Assembly (NCBI GenBank): GCA_026707285.1
Contig: JAPOXD010000055.1
Location: 1 to 64,000 of the forward strand
Direction of reading: 5' to 3'
Source of the DNA: Chloroflexota bacterium
Lineage (GTDB): Bacteria; Chloroflexota; UBA11872
Length of the DNA stretch: 64,000 bases
The notes beneath the pieces are model-generated. The model worked only from the letters and a program-made list of their open reading frames with translations, was not told the DNA's origin and did no database searches. This document shows, piece by piece, positions 55,522 to 61,373 of this stretch. Numbering within the stretch: the stretch's first letter is position 1; every line of letters starts with the position of its first letter. Both the position numbers and the translations under genes were made by a program.

Positions 55522-56418
55522 CTACTTCGCGGGCTCTTGATACACCCCCGCCGGATCGACCACGCAGAGGTCGGCCCCGGCGTGGCGGCCGTCGGGAATG
55601 GTCCAGGTCACGCCGTAGTGCAGCGGCGTCACCCGGCCTTCGACTTTGAAGAACAGCTCCGGGTCGGCGGCGAACATCTCGCGCGCGGTGCGTTCGAGGT
55701 CGCGGGCGCGGAAGAGTCGCGCGATGGCATTGCCCACGGCGCCGCGCCTCACCAGGCCGCGCTGCTCCAGGCCCTCGCCAAGGCGGTTGAAGTCGTAGCT
55801 GCGCTCGGGCATGCCGGGAAAGCTTGGGTCGGGTCCCCAAGTCTCGCTGCGAAGCGGCACCACGCGGCCGTCTGGCAGGCGCTGGAGTCCTTCCGCCATC
55901 CGCGGGCTCCGGTGGGACCCGATCTCCTGCTCCATGAAGTGACCGGCGGTGAGGTTTTGATAGGGCACGCCCAGCAGCAGGAACCACCCGTCGAGATCGA
56001 AGATCGCGCGCATGCACGGCTGTGCGTCCCAGCCGTCGTGGCCGCCGGCGTCGATAATTGTGTCGCGCAGCGGCCCGATGGCGGCCACGGTCTGCACGAT
56101 GTGGACCGTGCGGCGCGCCTCCGGACGGCGGAAGAAGTGATTGGGAATGGCGCCGGTGGTGACCGGCGTCTCCGCCGGGTCGAAGATGAAGCCCGGATCG
56201 TCGTATTGGCCCGTGAAGGTGGGCGCGACCAACGTTCCGTCGGGTCCCGCCGCCGCCAGCAGCGCGTCGACGACGGTTGCGGCCCCGCCCCCCACCGTCC
56301 CAATGCTGCGCAGCGAGCTGTGGAACATCACCAGGCCCCCGCGCGGGAAGCCGAGCCGCTCGAGGTCGGCCGTGAGCTCCGCAGCGGTGCGGATAACGCT
56401 GCCGCTAGCCGCGCTCAC
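55522..56418 (-). CDS. AAC(3)-family N-acetyltransferase (YokD-like)
   Basis: 298-aa aminoglycoside 3-N-acetyltransferase superfamily member. VMFHSSLRSIGTVGGGAATV, GTLVAPTFTGQYDDP, TGAIPNHFFRRPEARRTVHI and LLLGVPYQNLTAGHFMEQEI fit the acetyl-CoA fold. Environmental relatives often act on molecules other than antibiotics, so resistance should not be assumed. GTG 56418 is the start. It is flanked by the DUF4432 gene and the DUF6516 pair on the same strand, but with gaps. Confidence 0.88.
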   Translation of the reverse strand: MSAASGSVIRTAAELTADLERLGFPRGGLVMFHSSLRSIGTVGGGAATVVDALLAAAGPDGTLVAPTFTGQYDDPGFIFDPAETPVTTGAIPNHFFRRPEARRTVHIVQTVAAIGPLRDTIIDAGGHDGWDAQPCMRAIFDLDGWFLLLGVPYQNLTAGHFMEQEIGSHRSPRMAEGLQRLPDGRVVPLRSETWGPDPSFPGMPERSYDFNRLGEGLEQRGLVRRGAVGNAIARLFRARDLERTAREMFAADPELFFKVEGRVTPLHYGVTWTIPDGRHAGADLCVVDPAGVYQEPAK

Positions 56419-56478
56419 CGTAGGCTCAGTCGCGGCACCGAGGTCGTCTTAGCGCCGACGCAGGCTTTGCGGCGATCT

Positions 56479-56970
56479 TCACCTCCAGCGCGAGAGTCGA
56501 TCGGCCTCATCGACTACCTCAGCGAGGTCCGGAAACTGTTCCCGCGTCAGGATTGTGCGGGTCTGCTCGCCGGACCTAGGGTCATAGAGATGGCGGTGAT
56601 ACTCCTCGGGGGTGTCCACGTGCGAATTGTCGTAGCGCAGGAGATTCCGGGTACGGCCGTCGCGCCGCTGCGTGACGTGGTAGTTGAAGTGGATCGACCG
56701 AACCTGGAGTTGCGCGCGTGACACGCGAGTCGCCATCAGCTTGGTAACCGCGATTCGTACCGCCCTCTGGCAGCTGAGGATGCCAACGCAGCGCACGAAC
56801 TCAACGCCCTCAGCCTCATACCGCACAAACTCGGTCCCGTCGGCGATGACGAACGGGCGCGCTGCCAGCTTCTCCCGGTGAATCAGGAGGTAGCGTTCGA
56901 GCGCGAGCCAGCTGTGCTTTTCGCGCCTGCGCCCTCCAGGTGCGTCAGCGTCGCGTCGTCGAGGAGCCAT
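56479..56970 (-). CDS. DUF6516 (TumE-like) putative toxin
   Basis: 163-aa protein with the core RSIHFNYHVTQRRDGRTRNL, LLRYDNSH and EEYHRHLYDP, matching in outline the DUF6516/TumE toxin family (HxxxH and YDN pattern) of two-gene toxin-antitoxin modules. The N-terminal 30 residues (MAPRRRDADAPGG...) are low complexity and may be spurious; no other start is in frame. It overlaps the upstream partner by 88 bp on the same strand, more than normal. Family assignment is moderate and rests on memory. Confidence 0.6.
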   Translation of the reverse strand: MAPRRRDADAPGGRRREKHSWLALERYLLIHREKLAARPFVIADGTEFVRYEAEGVEFVRCVGILSCQRAVRIAVTKLMATRVSRAQLQVRSIHFNYHVTQRRDGRTRNLLRYDNSHVDTPEEYHRHLYDPRSGEQTRTILTREQFPDLAEVVDEADRLSRWR

Positions 56971-57143
56971 TGTGAAATCTCGGCGGTCTCGGGAAAGGTC
57001 CCGGCGCGCACGCACACGCGCATGGTGTCCGTCGTCATTTCGTAGCGTCTCTCAAAGAGCGAAATGCGCCGGCGAAGCTTGCGGCGCAATGCGCGGACAT
57101 CGCCAACAGCGATTTCAGTCGTCGCCTCTAGTTGCTGCGGCAC
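56883..57143 (-). CDS. hypothetical protein, partner of DUF6516
   Basis: 86-aa basic-then-acidic protein: EATTEIAVGDVRALRRKLRR, RISLFERRYEM, FPETAEISQWLLDDATL. It precedes the DUF6516 gene and overlaps it by 88 bp, the order of an antitoxin-toxin pair (TumA-like). GTG 57143 is the start. The C-terminal 20 residues lie wholly in the overlap. Could be the antitoxin or an element of a frameshift-fused protein. Confidence 0.55.
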   Translation of the reverse strand: MPQQLEATTEIAVGDVRALRRKLRRRISLFERRYEMTTDTMRVCVRAGTFPETAEISQWLLDDATLTHLEGAGAKSTAGSRSNATS

Positions 57144-57223
57144 GCGTCCAGACCTCCCATAGGCTCGCTTTCCCTAAACCATACCGTGCCGCCTGCACCC
57201 CAAGCAGCCAGGGTGCCCCGCGC

Positions 57224-58069
57224 TCAGGCGGCGCCTAGCTCGGCTTCGAGCCGACGCATGTGGGTGATGGCGTCGCGGGTGTAGCGGTCGAAGAAGTCGG
57301 CGTGGCCGCCGGCGCGGAAGACGGTGAAGGGGTCGGCGGTGTCGGGCAGCAGCTCGAACGCCAGCCAGCCGGTGTAGTCGACCTCGTCGAGCGCTCGCAG
57401 CACCTCGTGGAAGTCGGCGTGTCCATAGCCGGGCGGCAGCCGGTTGGAGTCGGCCAGGTGCATGTGCGCCAGGTGCGGGCCGGCGCGGCGGATGGCGTCG
57501 CCCAGGGACGATTCCTCGATGTTCATGTGGAAGGTGTCGCCCATGACGCCGCCGTTGCTTAGGCCGATGGCCTCCCACAGCTCGACGGCCTGCTCCAGGC
57601 GGTTGAGGAAGTAGGTCTCGAAGCGCGTCCAGCACTCCAGCGCTACGCTCACGCCGCGCTCGGCGGCGTACTCGCCCGCGGCGCGCAGGCCGTCCTCCGC
57701 CCAGCGCCACTCGTCGTCGGGGTCGGCCAGCGGCAGCAGCTTCATCGAGGCGCTGGGGCGTCCCACGATCACCGGCGCGCCGACGTCAACCGCCAGATCG
57801 GTGAGCGAATTGAGGTAGGCCAGCGCGTTGGCGCGGATCTCCGGGTCGGGGTGGGCGAAGTCGCGGTCGGCGCTGATGACCGAGCTGATCGAGCTGACGG
57901 CAATGCCCGCGTCGGCGACCCGGCGCCGCACGGCGGGGGCGTCGTAGGTCTCGGGCTGGCCCAACAGCTCGATGCCGTCGTAGCCGAACCGCGCCACGCG
58001 GTCGATGGAGGTTCCGATGTCTTCGCCGTAGTAGACCAGGGCGCTGTAGGCGTACTTGAATCGCCGCAT
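57224..58069 (-). CDS. sugar phosphate isomerase/epimerase (TIM barrel)
   Basis: 281-aa xylose-isomerase-like TIM barrel. VARFGYDGIELLGQPE, VSVALECWTRFETYFLNRL (metal Glu), GVMGDTFHMNIEESSL (Asp and His) and HLAHMHLADSNRLPPG, WLAFELLP give the expected metal ligands. ATG 58069 overlaps the stop of the ThDP-enzyme gene (ATGA), so the two are translationally coupled. It may take a 2-keto sugar to the ThDP enzyme or use its product. Substrate unknown; inositol- or sugar-acid routes are candidates. Confidence 0.9.
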   Translation of the reverse strand: MRRFKYAYSALVYYGEDIGTSIDRVARFGYDGIELLGQPETYDAPAVRRRVADAGIAVSSISSVISADRDFAHPDPEIRANALAYLNSLTDLAVDVGAPVIVGRPSASMKLLPLADPDDEWRWAEDGLRAAGEYAAERGVSVALECWTRFETYFLNRLEQAVELWEAIGLSNGGVMGDTFHMNIEESSLGDAIRRAGPHLAHMHLADSNRLPPGYGHADFHEVLRALDEVDYTGWLAFELLPDTADPFTVFRAGGHADFFDRYTRDAITHMRRLEAELGAA

Positions 58070-59844
58070 CAGACCGAATCCTCGGGCTGGGGCGCCGAGT
58101 ATCGCACCTCGGAGCCGCGCGGCATGGGGGGCGGCTCGCCGCGGCCGGGCTCGAACCATGCGCCGGCAATCGGCGGTCGCACGGCGTCGGCGGCGACCAC
58201 CAGGTCCACCACGCACGGCTTGCCGCAGTCCAGCGCCCAGCCAATGGCGTCCTCGACCTCGTCGTGGCTCGTGACGCGCACGCCCTCGCCGCCCAGGGCG
58301 CGTCCCAGTTCGGCGTAGTCCACTTCGACGCTGTACTCGGTGCCGATGATGCGTCCGCCGAAGTCGGCCACCTGGCCGTCGCGGATGGCGGCCAGCGAGG
58401 AGTTGTTGAACACCAGCCAGACCACCGGCAGGCCCCACTCGACCGCCGTGGACACCTCCTGGTTGACCATGAGAAAACCGCCATCGCCGGTGACGGCCAC
58501 GCAGGCCTTGTCGGGCTGGGCCAGCTTGGCGCCGATGATCGCCGTGGGTCCCCAGCCCATCGGCGTCCAGCCGCCCGGATTCAGAAAGCGCCCGCCGGCG
58601 CGAATGGGATAGAAGGCGGCGAAGTAGTGCGCGTGGTTGCCGGTGTCGACGGAGATGATCGAGTCGTCGGGCACGACGCGGCGGACCTGCTCGGCCACGC
58701 GCAAGGGTTCCATGGGCGTGGCGTCGGGCGGAGTGAGCTCTAGTTCGTAGGCATCCTTGGCGCGGCGGATCAGCGCGGTGTCGGCCGCGGCGGATGGCCG
58801 CCCGCCGAGCCGCTCGATGGCCTCGCGCAGGTCGTTGACCACTGCCAGCGCGTCGCCCTCCAGCCCCAGCTCGATCGGTCCGGCACGGCCCATCTCGCGG
58901 GCCTCGATGTCGATCTGGACGATGCGGTTCTGCGGCACGAAGGGCTTGCCCTCGGTCCACCAACTGGTGGACTCGTCGGCGAAGCGATATCCCACCGCCA
59001 GGATCAGGTCGGCGCGCTCACGGATCAGCTCGTGCGCCACGGGATGCCCCAGCCAGCCGACCATGCCCACCGCCAGCGGGTGGTCCTCGGGCACCACGCC
59101 CTTGGAGACGAACGACGAGGCGATGGCCGCGCCCAGGCTTTCGGCCAGCGCGGCGACCGCCTCTCCCGCGCCGGAAATGAGCGCCCCGTTGCCGGCGATG
59201 ATGACGGGGAACTCCGCGTCGATGAGCAACTGCGCCGCTCGGTTTGTCAGCTCGGCGTCGGCCCGCGGTCGCGCACGCGCCGGAAACGGGTCGGGGTCCT
59301 CGGGCAGGGTCTCGACCTCGGAGGCTTGCAGGTCCCAGGGAATCTCCAGGCCAACCGGCCCCGGCCGCCCCACCTGCGCCGCCGTGAACGCCTTGCGCAC
59401 GGCGATCGGAATGGTCCGCGGGTCGGCGATCGACCAGACGCGCTTGGTGATCGGTTGCAGCATCTGCATGAACGCCTGGTCCGCCGGCGCGGTGTCCGGG
59501 CGCGAGGTCTCCTGCAGCTGGCCGCGGCCGTACCAGCGCTGGATGGGCGCTCCCACGATGGCCAGCACGGGGCTGGAGGTGGACATGGCCGTGGCGATGC
59601 CCATGATCATGTTGGCCGCGCCCGGCCCCACCGACGAGCAGCACACGCCCACCTGGCCGCTGACGCGGGCGTAGCCGTCGGCGATGTGGGCCGCCGCCTG
59701 CTCGTGGCGAACGAGCATGAAGTCGATCTGGTCCGAGCCGTGGATGGCGTCCAGGATGTTGGTGTTGCCGTGTCCGGGAATGCCGAAGACGTAGCGCACG
59801 CCGTGGCGTTCGAGCGCGTCAACGAGGACTTCGGCGGCGTTCAC
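58069..59844 (-). CDS. thiamine diphosphate-dependent enzyme (acetolactate-synthase-like)
   Basis: 591-aa three-domain ThDP enzyme. The catalytic Glu is in LVRHEQAAAHIADGYARVS, the ThDP-Mg motif begins GDGGFLMVNQEVSTAVEW and ends in FNNSSL, and the central domain has GMVGWLGHPVAHELI. GTG 59844 (VNAAEVLVDALERHG) fits the family N-terminus. It resembles acetolactate synthase, sulfopyruvate/benzoylformate decarboxylases and glyoxylate carboligase; no small regulatory subunit is near. Coupled to the downstream TIM-barrel isomerase. The substrate is a 2-keto acid of unknown identity. Confidence 0.9.
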   Translation of the reverse strand: MNAAEVLVDALERHGVRYVFGIPGHGNTNILDAIHGSDQIDFMLVRHEQAAAHIADGYARVSGQVGVCCSSVGPGAANMIMGIATAMSTSSPVLAIVGAPIQRWYGRGQLQETSRPDTAPADQAFMQMLQPITKRVWSIADPRTIPIAVRKAFTAAQVGRPGPVGLEIPWDLQASEVETLPEDPDPFPARARPRADAELTNRAAQLLIDAEFPVIIAGNGALISGAGEAVAALAESLGAAIASSFVSKGVVPEDHPLAVGMVGWLGHPVAHELIRERADLILAVGYRFADESTSWWTEGKPFVPQNRIVQIDIEAREMGRAGPIELGLEGDALAVVNDLREAIERLGGRPSAAADTALIRRAKDAYELELTPPDATPMEPLRVAEQVRRVVPDDSIISVDTGNHAHYFAAFYPIRAGGRFLNPGGWTPMGWGPTAIIGAKLAQPDKACVAVTGDGGFLMVNQEVSTAVEWGLPVVWLVFNNSSLAAIRDGQVADFGGRIIGTEYSVEVDYAELGRALGGEGVRVTSHDEVEDAIGWALDCGKPCVVDLVVAADAVRPPIAGAWFEPGRGEPPPMPRGSEVRYSAPQPEDSV

Positions 59845-59879
59845 GGCGTGGCTCGGGATTGTCGGCGGACGACGACTAG

Positions 59880-59899
59880 ATTCCCGCCTCCGCGGGAAT
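59880..59899. repeat. REP-like palindrome (ATTCCCGC family)
   Basis: ATTCCCGC-ctcc-GCGGGAAT, with the same arms as 492-535 and 6183-6202. Confidence 0.6.
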
Positions 59900-59929
59900 C
59901 TGACAACCGTTGGGTGATTGAACGGCCGA

Positions 59930-59957
59930 GTAGGGCGGGTTTGAAACCCGCCCCTAC
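59930..59957. repeat. GTAGGGCGGGTTTG palindrome
   Basis: GTAGGGCGGGTTTGAAACCC then GCCCCTAC: near-perfect hairpin matching 8549-8572. Confidence 0.65.
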
Positions 59958-59984
59958 CATTCAAGGGTCTAGCTGCGGGCGGCC

Positions 59985-60045
59985 ACAAGCGCCGCCTTTA
60001 CAGCGAAAGAGGACGGGCAGCCACGAGGGCTGCCCCTACAGGGAC
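59985..60045. repeat. partial copy of the 97-bp repeat
   Basis: GGCGGCCACAAGCGCCGCC and GGGCAGCCACGAGGGCTGCC then CCTACAGG match the palindromes of the array at 51600-51823. Three repeat families thus meet in the 281-bp gap between the ThDP enzyme and the nuclease genes, a repeat hotspot. Confidence 0.6.
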
Positions 60046-60125
60046 CGGATCGGGCTGCGATCGGGGCTTGGCGCGGCCCGGATATCCTGTGGCGCGACGC
60101 GATATCTCGTTGAGCGAACCGCCCA

Positions 60126-61373
60126 ATGCTGTGCATCGTCCACGCCGCCGATATTCACCTCGACACGCCCTATCGGCGTCACGACGAGGCGGTGCGCGCG
60201 CGGTTGCGCGAGGCGGGGCGCGAGGCGTTCGTTCGGCTAATCGACCTGGCGCTGGAGCGTCAGGCCGACGCGCTATTGATCGCCGGGGACCTCTTCGACA
60301 ACGACTGGCTGACGCTGGCGACGGAGCGCGTGCTTGTCGACGAGTTGACCCGCGCCACCAGCGCCGGGCTTACCGTGGTCTACGCCACGGGCAATCACGA
60401 TCCGGGGCGGGCCAACTACCGGGCCATGGGCATTGACTGGCCCAAGGAGCGCTTTCACCTGGTGGCGTCGCGCCAGCCGCGGCGGATTGCCATCGAGCGC
60501 GGCGGCGAAGTCGTGGGCTGGGTGGTGGCGGCGGGACACCAGACGCCCCGCGAGGACCGCGACCTGGCCGCGGCGTTTCCGCCTGCGCCGGGGCCGGAAC
60601 CGGCCGTGGGGCTGCTACACGCGCAGGTGATGAGCGCCGCCGCGGCCGAGCACCACGATCGCTACGCCCCCGCCGCGCTGGACAGCCTTGACCCCAGCTA
60701 CGCCTATTGGGCGCTGGGCCACATCCATCAGCGCCAGCAGGTGCGGCCCGATCCGCCGGTTCATTATTCGGGCAACGTGCAGGGCCGGCACTTCGGTGAG
60801 GACGGCGCCAAGGGTGCGTTGGTGGCGACGCTGGATCGTGGCGCCGCACCCGAGATTGAGTTCGAGCCACTGGCGCCGGTGCGCTGGGAGACGTTGGAGC
60901 CGGGCGGACTCGACGCGGCGCACACCTTGCCGGACGCAAAAGCCGCGGTGGTCGCGGCGTTCCGCCGTCCCCAGGGCGACGCCCCTGCCGACCAGGAGTG
61001 GATTTTGCGCGTGGACCTGCGCGGAGCCAGTGAATTGGCGCCGCTGCTCGCCGATGCCGACGAACGCGCCGAGCTGGCCGCGCAGGTGCGGGAAGACCTG
61101 GGCGTGCTGGACGTGGAGGTGCGCGACCGTGGATTGCACCGGCCGGTGGACATCGAGTCCCACCGCGATCAGCCGCATCTGCTCGGTCAGACCCTGGCGC
61201 TGCTCGAGCGGGCCAGAGCCGACGACGCGGCGCTTGACGGCATCACGCCGGTCCAGGTGGCCGGCGGCGACGGCGCTGAGATGGCTGAGCTCCGCGCGTA
61301 CCTCCGCGAATTGCTCCAAGACCTGGACGCCGAGGCCGCCGTGCGGCTGTTGCGTAAGTCGGAGTCTGCATGA
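60126..61373 (+). CDS. SbcD/YhaO-like metallophosphoesterase
   Basis: 415-aa calcineurin-like phosphodiesterase of the Mre11/SbcD/YhaO class. Active-site motifs: CIVHAADIHLDTPYR (Asp9/His11), IAGDLFDNDWLT, VYATGNHDPG, GLLHAQVM and WALGHIHQRQ. These nucleases trim DNA ends with an SMC-like partner, here encoded just downstream with a 4-bp overlap. The C-terminal ~100 residues (capping region) are weakly conserved. ATG 60126 follows a gap full of repeats. The partner's membrane hairpin favours the YhaO/YhaN pair over SbcCD. Confidence 0.9.
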   Translation: MLCIVHAADIHLDTPYRRHDEAVRARLREAGREAFVRLIDLALERQADALLIAGDLFDNDWLTLATERVLVDELTRATSAGLTVVYATGNHDPGRANYRAMGIDWPKERFHLVASRQPRRIAIERGGEVVGWVVAAGHQTPREDRDLAAAFPPAPGPEPAVGLLHAQVMSAAAAEHHDRYAPAALDSLDPSYAYWALGHIHQRQQVRPDPPVHYSGNVQGRHFGEDGAKGALVATLDRGAAPEIEFEPLAPVRWETLEPGGLDAAHTLPDAKAAVVAAFRRPQGDAPADQEWILRVDLRGASELAPLLADADERAELAAQVREDLGVLDVEVRDRGLHRPVDIESHRDQPHLLGQTLALLERARADDAALDGITPVQVAGGDGAEMAELRAYLRELLQDLDAEAAVRLLRKSESA

